A DNA stretch of 64,000 nt from Dastarcus helophoroides. Taxonomy: Eukaryota > Arthropoda > Insecta > Coleoptera > Bothrideridae. The stretch's first letter is position 1; the number at the start of each line of letters is the position of its first letter. The stretch is from assembly GCA_028583605.1 (NCBI GenBank), contig CM053328.1:10528782-10592781 (forward strand), written 5' to 3'. This document shows positions 37,851-49,240 of the stretch, piece by piece. The notes under the pieces were generated by a model that had not been told where the DNA came from, searched no databases, and saw nothing but the letters and a program-made list of their open reading frames with translations. The translations under genes were made by a program, and so were the position numbers.

Positions 37851-37966
37851 TCTCAAAATTTGACCTTATTTTCGAAATTTTGACTTTTTCCTCAAAATGT
37901 GATGTTTTATAATTGTGGAAATATCGACTTTTGCTCGAAATTGGATTTTTTGTTTTATGCAGTAAT

Positions 37967-38230
37967 GTACCAAGTTTTATTTTGCAAGAAAGAACTAACC
38001 GCGCAAAAACTTAAAATTTCAGTAGATTGTTATTTTTGATAAAGTGTTACATTTTTTAAGTCAAAATAGGTTATTGTTCAAAAAGTATTTATTTGTATTG
38101 GTAATTTATAAATTACCCTCAAACTTTAACTATCCATTTTTCAATAACAGTTTTTTGAGCTTGGTTCCATTCTGCAAAAAGCCGTCTAATTATTATAAAT
38201 TGTTACTTTATTATTTAGAGCTTTTTTCTT
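37967..38230. mobile_element. Short MITE-like derivative of the 15050-16790 element
   Basis: It shares ACATTTTTTAAGTCAAAAT and TTATTGTTCAA with 15105-15180, and TTGGTTCCATTCTGCAAAAA with 16660-16690, on either side of a palindromic centre (GGTAATTTATAAATTACC near 38099). The two halves are weakly inverted-repeat (GTTATTG...CAATAAC). I infer an internally deleted copy. Confidence 0.5.
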
Positions 38231-38499
38231 GAAATTTTGATGAAAAATCTAAAATTTTTAGAAAGTCAAAAAAAAGGAACGCTAATGGAAAATAATATTG
38301 TTAATTTATACACAAAGTTTAAAAGAAAAAGTCAAAATTCTGAAAAAACTCGGAAGTCAAGTACTTCATGAAAATTCTCAAAATTTCTTTTTTCTCAAAC
38401 TTCGCTCAAAATTTCAAATTTCTAAATAAGAGAAGTAACGACATTTCTTTAAAAATTTTGAAATTTTTAAATTGAAACTCAAAATATTTAGGAATGATG

Positions 38500-38517
38500 T
38501 AGTAGTAGTAGTAGTAG
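38500..38517. repeat. (TAG)6 microsatellite at LINE 3' end
   Basis: Six TAG units lie just outside the 3' end of the minus-strand LINE. On the LINE strand it reads as a (CTA)n tail, as seen for elements whose 3' ends are short tandem repeats. Confidence 0.6.
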
Positions 38518-38677
38518 TTTATTTTAAATGTATAAAATACATATTAATTACAAATGATTCATAAAAGAATGGTAACAATAATAATATTAATAATAAATAG
38601 ATACATATTATGACAAAATGACAATAAATTAATCTAACATATTAAAAAAAAAAATACACATATATAAAATTCCGAAT

Positions 38678-41428
38678 CTATTTTCTAGGGATAATTTTTC
38701 GTAAAAGACTCTTAAATTGATAGAGGGAATTAGAATTTTTTATTGCAACAGGTAAGTTGTTGAATTCACATAAACCATCAAAAAATAGTGATCTTTTGGT
38801 ACTTTGCTTTTTAACTGTGTTTATATAAAAATTTGTTGTGTTGCGGGTATTATGGTTGTGAATATCTCTAACATTGATTAAACAAATTTTTAAATAATTC
38901 GGCAAAAGGTTTTTAGTTATTTTAAAAATAAAGCACATGTTAAGATAGAACAGATATTGTTTTACGGACAAGAACTGGAGACATTCAAGCATGAAGTCAA
39001 CACTAACATGATTATTGCATCGCAAAATGATTCTTAATGCTCTATTTTGTAATAATTGTAGTTTATTTAAGAGTTCTTGATTGAAATAATGCGTAATTGT
39101 TGGGCAATAGATGAATAAAGGGGCAATCCATGACTTATAGAGGTCAATTCTAGCAGGAAGATTTAAAGATTGACAAATACGCCAAAAATATTTAACTCTA
39201 GATGAAAGTTTATCAATAGTAGTCTTAGCATGATTTTTAAAGTTCAGGGATGAATCTATATTTGATCTCATTGACATATTCTAAATTTGATTGGTTTAAT
39301 ATTATTGGTCGTATATTAGATGCATCATAGTTTCCCATTATCATTACTTTGGATTTGTTTGTGTTAATTAGCAATTTATTTGTTTGTAACCAGTGACTCA
39401 TTGAATCTAGCACTAAGTTCATTTTATCAATAGCACTGTCAATGTTATCATCAAGCACAGTAACAAGGGTATCATCCGCAAAAAGGTTTAGGAATGTATT
39501 TGGATTACTAATAACATTATTCATATCATTAATATACATTAAAAATAATATTGGTCCCAGGATCGTTCCTTGTGGAACTCCATAAATGTTGTCGACAGGA
39601 TTAGAGGAAAATCCATAGATCGTTGTTCTCTGACTTCTACCAAATATATATGAACTAAACCATTGTACTGTAGAATCATGAAAGCCCATATTTTCCAGTT
39701 TTACTAGAAGAGTCGATCTATCAATAGTTTCGAAAGCACGTTTTAAGTCGAGGAATGTCGCAATGGCTACACAGTTATTATTGTCCAACCATTTTTTCCA
39801 TTTTGATACTACTAATTGCAGAGAAGATCCACAGGAGTGTTTTTCACGAAAACCCGATTGCTGTTCAATTAAAATATTATTGTATGTAATTAATAAGTTG
39901 AGTATATATTAATGATTCAAAAACTTTTTCGAGGTATGGCATAGTACTAACAGGTCTATAATCAGTGGGTTGTATTGAATTTGATACTTTTTGTTTAGGG
40001 AAAATTAATGATGTTTTCCAACGTGTTGGAAAGTGGTAGTAGAAATTGATTTATTGTATATATCGGTCAATTTGGTTGCAATGAACCCTCCGCCGGCTTC
40101 TATGACAGATTTGGTGACTAAATCAGTCGATGAATTTTTTGTGTTCCTAATGGCCTTTGATACTTCTTCGTACGTAAATGATTTAAGGATAAACGTACTC
40201 TCAATAGGTCCATTTGAGATAGTTGTTCTTGTTGATGGATTTGATTGTACTAATAGCTCAATGCTATTTACAATAAATTTGTTATAATTTTCAGCAATGT
40301 CTTGGGGGTTAGTTAAATTAATATTATCAAATTCCATTTTTGCGGGAGAAGTTTTTTGAGCACCATCCATAATTTCTCCAAGTACTTTTCACATCTTTTT
40401 GCTATCATTTTTGTTTTGATTAATTAAATTTGTATAGTAATTTTTCTTTTTCTCCCTTATAAGCTTGGTCACATTATTTCTTAATCTTCTGTATTCTTTC
40501 CAAATGTCGGTGGAATTAATCAAAATTGCTTTCTGGTAATATAGATCTCGATGTTTAGCTAACTCTTTTATTTCCGTGTCGTACCATTTATTTTTACTAT
40601 TATTTATGGTAAATGTTCTTAAAGGTGCAAATTCATCCAAGGCGATAGTGATATTTTCATAAAATACGTCCAGCATAGAATTTACATTATTATTTGAGGG
40701 ATCATTCCAATTCATTGTTTCAAGTTTTACTTGGAATAAATTTTTGTTCATTCTAGTAATGTTTCGGTGCGAGATTGTGCTTATAATATTTTCCCGTGGT
40801 TTAAACGTTGACTTACTTTTTTGATTTCCTGAGATTTCTAACATTGAATGGTCTGATATTTTTGGTGTATGTAATACTTTAGCCTGAATGTTTATATCAT
40901 TAGTGAATACCAAGTCAATAAGTGTCCGGCTGCGTGATGTAATTCTGGTATAATCAGTAATTAGTTGTACAAACCCCTTTTCAAGCATCATTTCTAGTAA
41001 TCTTCTCGAATAAGTAGTCTCTTTCTTTATATTGATGTTGAAATCGCCAAAAATATTCACATTGGGGACATTGATAAAAGGTATAATTATTTCTTCAAGG
41101 TTCTGTAAAAATGTGGTCATACTAGAAGCAGGAGATTTGTATACACATATATAATTACTCTGATTTATTTTTATAGCAATTATCCAGCATTGTAAGTTAG
41201 TATTCTCATTAATAATTATTTCATATTCAATATCTTTTGGAGATAAACAGTAATGCCACCCGTAAATCTACTGTGTGAATCACAGCGAAGGATATTGTAC
41301 TGCTCCATGTAAATTTCGTTGTTATTGATATCGTTAGTTATGTGTGATTCAGTTAATATAAGTAATACAGGTTTAACGTCTATAAGAAATTGTTCAATTT
41401 CATGTTTGTGGCACCATAACCCTTGCAC
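38678..41428 (-). pseudogene. LINE ORF2 remnant: endonuclease and reverse transcriptase
   Basis: Fragments in order: 41216-41428 (LILTESHI, endonuclease), 40389-41120 (NIFGDFNI and KISDHSMLEI, the endonuclease catalytic and C-terminal motifs), 40005-40370 (thumb-side linker), 39237-39788 (reverse transcriptase with FLDLKRAFETID, GVPQGTILGP and the catalytic LFADDTLV) and 38678-39277 (C-terminal region). At least three frame changes separate them, so no functional polyprotein can be made. The reverse transcriptase would have primed from a nicked target in the nucleus. Confidence 0.9.
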
Positions 41429-41458
41429 ATTTAAACAAAAAATATTATACGTTAATGG

Positions 41459-42037
41459 CTATAATGAGTATGTAATTTTCTTACCTATGGCTTTTTTTAC
41501 AGTTTGGTACGTACAACACTGATGATCAAATACTCTGTGATTGGTGCTTAATTCCGCCTGAAACTTTTTATTGTTTTCCTCACAATTAACGCATCTCCAT
41601 TGTATTGAATCCTTATTTTCTTTTAATCGACAATTTCTTGTTTCATGTTTTTGTGCACAGATACCACAAATTGCATCTGTCTTACATTCGCTAATTTTAT
41701 GGCCATATTTCGAGCAATTATAACAACGGAGAACCTGAATATTTTCTTCTAATTTACATTTGTTTAGTCCAATATATAAAAATTGTCTTTTTATAAGCGA
41801 TTCGAAAGTTCTTGGATCCACCTCCGCTATCATGTAAAAACGTTTGTAAATTGTTTTGGTTTTATATTTAATTAAGAATTTAAAATTATCAAACGCATCA
41901 TCTAAATCGTTTTGTAAAATAATATTTTTTATTAGTGATTTATCATCAATTTCAGTTTCATTAGAAATATTTGTAATTTTTACTGCGTGGCAGCATTTTC
42001 TTTGCAATGTTAAAAAAGTAATCAAAAAAATATCCAA
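41459..42037 (-). pseudogene. LINE ORF1 remnant with CCHC zinc knuckles
   Basis: The frame reads through about 190 residues with knuckle 1 CYNCSKYGHKISEC, knuckle 2 CGICAQKHETRNC and a third CVNC start. This is the nucleic-acid-binding C-terminal part of a LINE ORF1 protein. The N-terminal part is missing (5' truncation). Confidence 0.85.
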
Positions 42038-42045
42038 ATTTTTAT

Positions 42046-42652
42046 AAAAAAAGAATTTCTAAAAAAGAGGACAGAGGAAAACTTTCTTGATTGTTCAAAC
42101 AAAAAAACTTGAAATGCATTCAAGAGAAAAAATTCAAGATTTGTCAGTCAAGGTCTAAATTTCGACATTAGTGTCAAAATTCTATAAAAAAAATAAATGT
42201 TTAATTTCAATTGGAGATTCTGAGAAAAAGATCAACGTTTCTAAAAGAAGATTTAACCTAAAAATGAATATAATGATTATCCAACGTTATCAGGGACCAC
42301 CTGGTCTATGAACCATGATGACTATGAACCACTGCTGTAGAGAAAATAAAAACTATACAGATTTTGCATTTAAACATTTACAGTTTTCTATAGCTTTTTT
42401 TAAATATCTACATTTCTCTATAAAAGGGTGGGTGAACACTGATCCTAATTTATGAAATGGTTCGAAAATATTTTTATATAGATAAAACGCTAATTTTTAA
42501 TAAATTCGTTACTGCAAATTACAAAACTAAATTAAACACCATCAAATAAATAAGAAATATCGTGAAACATCATTTTTATTAATGAAAAGACTAGTGAGTA
42601 GGACAGGATAAAGGGGGCTCGATACGGACATTTTTTTAATGAATAAAAACGA
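42046..42652. other. Gap between LINE and gag-like gene
   Basis: AT-rich sequence with no gene. It includes the probable 3' UTR of the gag-like gene and its polyadenylation signal. Confidence 0.5.
42575..42580 (-). promoter_or_regulatory. Polyadenylation signal of gag-like gene
   Basis: TTTATT on the plus strand reads AATAAA on the coding strand, 73-78 bases after the stop at 42653. Confidence 0.45.
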
Positions 42653-45600
42653 CTAATTCCCACTTTTCTGACGACTGGAATACGAAATAGCAACGTTGAC
42701 AGAATTTAAAAGCCGCATCCTTATGGGACACAGTTTGTAAGCAGCGTGATGAGCACCGTGACAATTACAACATATAGGATTGTTTTTGGTCCTGGGACAA
42801 TATTCCACCTCGTGATTATCGCCGCATCTCACGCAGCGGATGCTGTTCTTGCAATGGGCTGCCGTGTGCCAAAACCCCTGACATTTGTAACATTGTATGA
42901 TGTCGTTGTGGTACGCTTCCACGCTGGAGTTTTCGAGTACCCCCACGAAGGCGATGCAGTCGTAAAAATTCAAACCCTCTTGCAGCAGGCGCTCCAAGTG
43001 GCTGGAATTCAGGATTTCTATGCGGACGAGATTTTTAAACCTTTTAATTTTGCCGTATCTACAACAACAACATAATTAATTTCTGTTGCTAATTTCGACT
43101 TTACTCCTGAAACAATTTTAAAATGTATAAATTTTATTTTCATTCATATTTAAACTTTACACTCCAAATATACTTTTTCTAAATCCAATCTCGAAGTTAA
43201 TGTAGATGTTTCGGTCAAAGTAACACAAGCATGCATAATCTCTAGTTATTATGTATAATGTTTTTTAGTCAAAGTAATTTATTAATCACTTTATCAAGAT
43301 GCTAGCATCGCTTGTGGTCCAAAATTGAACAATTATATTTGTAAAGAAGTAACTTGTCTTTCGTCTTTCACATATTTATTTTTAATGCAAATTTTTGATT
43401 CTAACCTTGAGGATTAAAGAAGGCGTGGGAGTATAAAAATTTCAATTTTTTTTTTACAAATTACGACTTTCATCGACAATTTTGGCTTTTTTGTCAAAGT
43501 TTCTACATTTTTTCAAAATTTCCACATTTTTTTCAAAATTTCAGTTTTTGTTTCGACATTTTCTGGAAACTTCGACTTCTAAGCATGGATTTTTATTGTT
43601 AACCTTAGAAAAAAAAACAGATTTTTTGAAAATCTCCACTTTTTCTTTCAATATTTAGATATTTCTTATATTCGAATTTAATTGAAAATGTTGCCTTTAA
43701 AATTTGAACTTTTTTTGGAAGTTGACTTTCCCAAATTTCGATTTTTTTCTCAAATTGTTAATTTATTTTTGATACTTTCGCTCACATGATTCGACATTTT
43801 TTTGAAAATTTCAACCCTTTGATATTTTCATTTCTTTTACAATATTCCACTTTTTTGAAAAATTTCGACTTTTTTTTTAAAATTTCGAAATTTTTAATTA
43901 CCAACTTTTTAAAGATTTTATTTTAAAAATCTTGACATTTTAAAATTGCCATTTATTTCAAACTTTTTATTTATTCCAACATTTTGAACTTTTTTCGAAA
44001 TTTGGACTATCAGAAAATTTTAACTATTTCAAAATATCCACTTTTTCAAACATTTTGCTATTTTTAGAACTTTTTAGTTTTTTCAAAATTTCGATTTTTT
44101 TCTCCAAATTTTGCTATAAATTTAGAGTTTTTTGAAAAATTCTGCTTCTCTGAAAATTTTGACTTTTTTGAAAACTTCGCTACTCTTTCAATATTTTTGA
44201 CTTTTTGAGATCTCTTTTTGAGAAATTTTTGCGCATTTCCACTTTTTGAAAATTTTGTTCTTAAAAATTGCAATTTTTTAAAATTTTCAATTTAAAAAAA
44301 TATATACTATTTTTAATTTCTACCTTGTAATATGTAAATATTTTTGAAAATTTAAACTTTTTAAAAGTTTTAACTTTTTTAAGAAAACTATTTCAAAATA
44401 TCCACTTTTTTAAAATTTTGCTATTTAGAGAACTTCTTAATTTTTTCAAAATTTCGATTTTTTTTCTCCAAATTTTGTTACAAAGTTAGACTTTTTTGAA
44501 AAATTTTACTTTTCAAAAATTTTGACTTTTGAAAACTTTCCTACTCTTTCAATATTTTTGACTTTTTGAGATCTTTTTTTTGAAACATGTTTTCCGCATT
44601 TCCACTTTTTGAAAATTTTAACTTTTTTCGAAATTATGTATTTTTAAAAATTGCGGTTTTTCAAAATTTTGGATTTAAAAAAATTGATCTTTTTTAATTT
44701 TTTTTAATTTCTACCTTGTTTGAAAGTTTTGACATTTTTTTACAAATTTTAAATATTTTTGAAAATTTAAACTTTTTGGAAGTCCTAACTTTTTTAAGAA
44801 ATCCAACTTTTTCAAATATTTTCAATTCCTTTGAAAATGCTTACCTCTTGAAAATTTCTACCTTGAAATTTCCAATTTTTTTTCTAAATACTGGTTTTTT
44901 TCAAGACTTTTAACTTTTATTCAAAATGTTGACAATTTGAAATAAACATTTTTTGAAAACTTTGACTTTGAAGTTTTCTAATTTATTGAAAATTTTGACT
45001 TTCTTGGAAAGTATTCAGTTTTTAAAAATTTTCCTTTTTTTGTTTCGTTTCAGCTTTTTCTCAAAATTTTAACTTATTTTAAAAGTGTTAACCGTTTCAA
45101 AATTTTGACTTCTTTCAAATCTTGCACCCAATTTTATCTTCAAAGTTTTTATATTTTATTAAAAGTTTAAAAATTTTTTTGTAAATATTTATTTTTTTAT
45201 TATTTATATACTTACTTTTTAAAATTTTGTTGTAAATTTTAAGTGTTTTATGAATTTTGAGTTCCGAAAATTTTAATTTGTTTTTTTTTAAATATCAACG
45301 TAAAAAATTCGATCATTTTTCAAAATGTTGACTTTTTCTCCATGTTTTCACTTTTTTTATTCGATTTCTTAAAAAATATTTTTTCTTAATTTGTTTTATT
45401 GAAGTTGTTTATTTTTTGTCAAAATTATCTTTTTTTTTAAATTCGATTCTGTCAAAATGTTGATCTTTTTCAGTATTATTATTACTTTTTTTTAAATTTC
45501 GACTTTTGTTCAACATTTTGCGCTTATTTTTGAGCTTATTCTGAATTTTTGTTATTTTATTCCAAAACCTCGACTTTAAAAATGTTGATCTTTTTTCATT

Positions 45601-48600
45601 AATTTCCGCTTTTTGTGAAAATTTCAAACATTTTAAAAAATTTAACTTTATTTTTACTTTTTTTTAAAGTTCAATCCACTCACAAAGGGTAACCCCATTG
45701 TAGCTTTTTTAAAAAATTCTTCTTTCAACCTTATTAAAAATTTACCTAATTGTTATCAAAATTTTAACTTTTTTAAAACTTCGAATCTTTAAAAATTTCT
45801 ATTTTTCAGAATTTGTCTTTTTCTGGAGATTTTTTGACCTTTTTTGGAAATTCTGATCTTTATTTCGAAATTTCGATTTTTTTTCTTGTGAATTTAGACT
45901 TTTTCTGAACATTTTTCTGAATAATTCGATCATTTTGTAATTTAGTTTGTTTTTACTTTTTTATGAAAAATTCTTTATTTTAAAACTTTCAACCTTTTTA
46001 AAAATATTTACTTACTTTTTGCACAATTTTCAGTTTTTTAATATTTTTCTAAATTTTAATTTGTTTTCCTAAACGACTTTAATCTTAAAATCACTTTTTT
46101 GCAAATATTAAAAAAGTGTTCGGTTTTATATTTTCCCTCGAAATATTGTTTTTTTTTTTCTTAAAAACTTGAATTATCTAATTAAAAGCTAGTTTCGAAG
46201 TTTTCAGAGTAACATCAAATTAAAGCTAAAATTTAGATTTCAATTTTTTTTACGTTCAACTGCTTTTATTAAAATTTTGAATTCATAGTTAAAATTAAAA
46301 AAAAAAAATAATTCTAAAAACTTTGTTTCAAAATTGAAAAAAAATAAAGTTCACACATATTGAATCTAGGTCTAAATTCAAAATTTTTATCTTTTTTCTT
46401 AAAATATCTCGACTTTTGATTCGAGAATTCAGGATTTAAAAAAGACAAACATTTAGACTTTAAATCGAGGTTCAACATTTCTGACCTTTGTTTTTTTTTT
46501 TAAATTTTAGAATTATGTTTTTTTAAATTTTAACTGTGAACTTAAAATTTTAACAAAAGTAGTCGAAAGTAAAAATAAAAATTTAAAATCTAAATTATAG
46601 TTTTAATTTTTCAATTTAAATTTAGATATTACTCGGAAAACTTCGAACATTGAGATGAAAATTTGGTTCAAAAGTTAAAATTCTGGGTTTAATCTCTCGA
46701 GAAAAAGTGAAAGTTTTTAAAAAATGTCGAAATTTTTAAGAGGCCAAAATTGCGAAAGCGGAGATTCTCAAAATAAAACAAAATTTTGGGAAAATGTAGA
46801 AATTAAAAAAAGTTGAACTTTTAACACAGCAAAACTTTTGAAATGCAGAAATTTTCAAAAATGTCAACAAAAAATCGAAGATCTTAGATTCAAATTTTCA
46901 ACATTTCAACATATTTCGATCTTTTTTAAAAAAGAAAATCAAATATGAAAAAGTTAAAATTGTGAAAGTGGACATTTTAGGTTTTAAATAAAATTAAACA
47001 TTTTAAGAAAGTCGAAATTTTTAACAAAAAAAAGAACAAAATATTGAAGAAAAATCGAAATCTTACAAAATAGTTAAAATTTAAAAAGGCTGAAATTTCG
47101 AAGAAACAGTTAAAATGTTCAAAAAAGTCCTAATTAAAAAAAACTAAGACTTTGAAAAAACTCGAAATTCTGAAAAAAAAGTGAAATTTTGAATGTCATA
47201 AATTTTAAAAATAGTCGAAATTTTTTTAAAAAATCCAGCTTTCAAATAACTCGACATTTTTCAAAAAATGTAGGAATATTCAGAATGGATATTAAAAAAA
47301 AAAAAAAAATTTCGCCAATTAAAAAAATTAAAAATTCAAAAGTCAGTATTTTCAAAAAGATACCGCAATTTTTAAAGAAGTAGAAAGTTTCAAAACTATC
47401 GAAACCTTCCAGTAAGTCGAAATTAAAAAAAAAGTAAAAATTTTGGACAATGTCAAAAATTTGAGAAAAAGTAGAGACTTAAAAAAAGTTTGAGTCTTGT
47501 TAAAAAGAAATTTTGAGAGCCCAAGTTTTAAAATAAATCGTTATTGTCAAAAAAATCCAAGAGACATTAACGAAAAAGGAAAATTTCAAGAAAAGTTGAA
47601 ATTTTGAGAAAAAGTCCAAATGTTAAAGAGAAATTTTCAAGCGAAGTTTTCAAAAAATTCGATAAGGTAAAAATAGTATAGTTGAAATTTCGAAATTCAA
47701 TTGAATTTTTTGTTTTCCCTGCCTCCGAATTTGGATATTAATTCTCTTTCGCAATTTGTACTTTTTTCTGAAATGTCGAATGACAGTTGAAATGAAAAAG
47801 AAATGAATATTTCAGCAAAAATTATCAGAAAAGAAAAAACTTAAAATGCATGTATGTTTAAAAATCGCAAATTTTCCATTTTAATCACAAATCTTTGAGT
47901 TTAAATTTGAATTATACTTTTGTTCTCGATATATCCTTTGAAAAGTCAATAGTTCCAAAAAATAATAATAAAATCTTTGGCAAAATTTTTGTTAATTTGT
48001 TAAATATATTGAATTCAATTTATTTGATTTTTTTTTAATTCCAAAATTGTTACGGTTTTGTCTAACTTTTTGCTTAACCTTTAGTCTCTAAACGACTATT
48101 TTCTCGAAATTTGAGGCTTAAACTATAACTTACAAATTTTAGGTTTAACCTTGAAATTTCGAGAAAAAAGTCAAGACTCATGCAATAAACAGAAATTTCA
48201 AAAAAAGTTTTTTTTTGTCATATATGTTTTCCTTCAGTTCTCTGAAAATTGAAAATAGAAATAGGAGAGTCAAGAATTCTTTTCCTTGGCTTTTTCGCTG
48301 CATGTGTTTTGCTACATTTCTCTAAATACTGGGAAAATTGAAAGACGAAAATGAATCTAGATCCTTTTGCTTTTACTGCCTATTTATTTTTCCGTTTCAG
48401 TCACGTATTTGTTAATCAAATTAAATGGGTTTACCTTATTCCTTGTTTATCAAGCGCGTTCATCAGCTCCTTATTTGAAATGCACCAGGGGATGTCCTTA
48501 AACACTATCCCCTTTTTGTAAACGTTCTCGTTCCTGGAGAGATTGGCCACTTGAACGGGTCCGCCAAAAATTTGGGCGATGTTCATTTTCAACACCCTAT

Positions 48601-49202
48601 CGGCGTCCTCATCGCGGCTGAAGATGGCCAAAAGCCCACACTTGGCTTGAATCAGCTTATACTTGTTCGTGATGATGTCTTTTATGGCATTTTCGAATTT
48701 CTGCAACGTCACTTCCGTTTTCGGTAGATCTTCCGTTTCGTAAGAGGTTAGGTATAGACAGTAGGTATTTTCCAACGAGCCCAATGAAGACTTTTTATCA
48801 CAGTAGAATTTTTGAGGATTGTCTGAGTTCGATTCGTACTTGACGTAATTCTTGTCTGATTTGTGCCTGTGGTGGTCCGCTTCCCATTTGTTTTTTCTTC
48901 CTTTTCTATTTTTTATGGGTTCTTTCTCATTAGGATCGACATCAGGGGGGTTTGGTCCCTAGAATATGACCAAGTTGGAAATTTGATTAAACTCGATTGT
49001 TACTTACATAAGATTCTGTTGAAGAACTGCTCGAAGTGAAATTTAATCTTTGGTAGATCGCTTCGTTATTGTCTCCAGAAAACAAAACATTTTCTCCATC
49101 TCCCATTACGGTAATGTGTAGGCTCTATTTGTCGGCGCCACATCTATTGTCACAAAACACTTACTTAATATTCATAAAAATATCCCATTCGTTTGATGAC
49201 AT
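42653..49202 (-). CDS. Gag/ORF1p-like CCHC zinc-knuckle gene with introns, candidate domesticated retrotransposon gene
   Basis: Exons in coding order: 49165-49202 (tentative), 49008-49122, 48435-48958 and 42653-43058, phases consistent, 360 aa. Starting instead at the ATG at 49106 gives 342 aa. After a basic segment (about residues 62-90) come two RRM-like regions (about 100-180 and 185-275). Three knuckles follow: CYKCQGFWHTAAHC (282-295), CVRCGDNHEVEYC (301-313) and CCNCHGAHHAAYKLC (322-336). This is the C-x2-C-x4-H-x4-C, C-x2-C-x3-H-x4-C, C-x2-C-x3-H-x6-C triplet of LINE ORF1p. No reverse transcriptase follows; the protein ends 24 residues after the last knuckle. The junction at 48435/43058 restores an Arg codon and joins NALDKQGIR to YGKIKRFKNL across a 5.4-kb intron. 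Canonical splice sites, an open frame and a higher GC content than the flanks argue for a selected host gene. Further 5' exons are possible: the frame stays open upstream to an acceptor at 49241. Confidence 0.85.
43059..48434. other. 5.4-kb intron of gag-like gene, filled with degenerate repeats
   Basis: The intron runs from donor GTAAAC to acceptor TTGTTGTTGTAG on the minus strand. The plus strand is T-rich motif repeat at about 43430-46150 and A-rich at about 46660-47720. It includes a tandem duplication of about 362 bases (44040-44399 against 44400-44760, sharing GCTATTT...CTACTCTTTCAATATTTTTG) and a tiny LINE fragment. Confidence 0.75.
45669..45707 (-). mobile_element. 39-base LINE 3'-end fragment
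   Basis: AATCCACTCACAAAGGGTAA followed by CCCCATT is the reverse complement of the 3' end of the LINE at 11955, with one mismatch over about 27 bases. It is an extreme 5' truncation, or a surviving tail. Confidence 0.7.
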
Positions 49203-49240
49203 GTATTTTTTTTCTTTTTGCTTCTGTGCTGGTGCTCTTT

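Larger units (their letters stand above)
38520..42045 (-). mobile_element. Decayed non-LTR retrotransposon (CR1/jockey-like), 5' truncated
   Basis: Reading on the minus strand, the order is the C-terminal part of ORF1 with zinc knuckles, then an apurinic endonuclease, then reverse transcriptase, then a C-terminal region, ending near a (CTA)n tail. ORF1 is truncated at its 5' side at about 42045. Several frameshifts divide ORF2. It begins about 600 bases downstream of the domesticated-gag gene on the same strand, but its knuckle sequences are clearly different. Confidence 0.9.

Noticed and set aside
38500..38640. CRISPR-like or satellite array near the TAG repeats
   Set aside because: Only a six-unit trinucleotide run and ordinary AT-rich sequence; no spacers or longer repeats.
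42653..43075. Gag-like knuckle exon as part of the neighbouring LINE
   Set aside because: Its knuckles differ from the LINE's own ORF1 knuckles, a stop and polyadenylation signal separate them, and it splices to exons 5.4 kb upstream.
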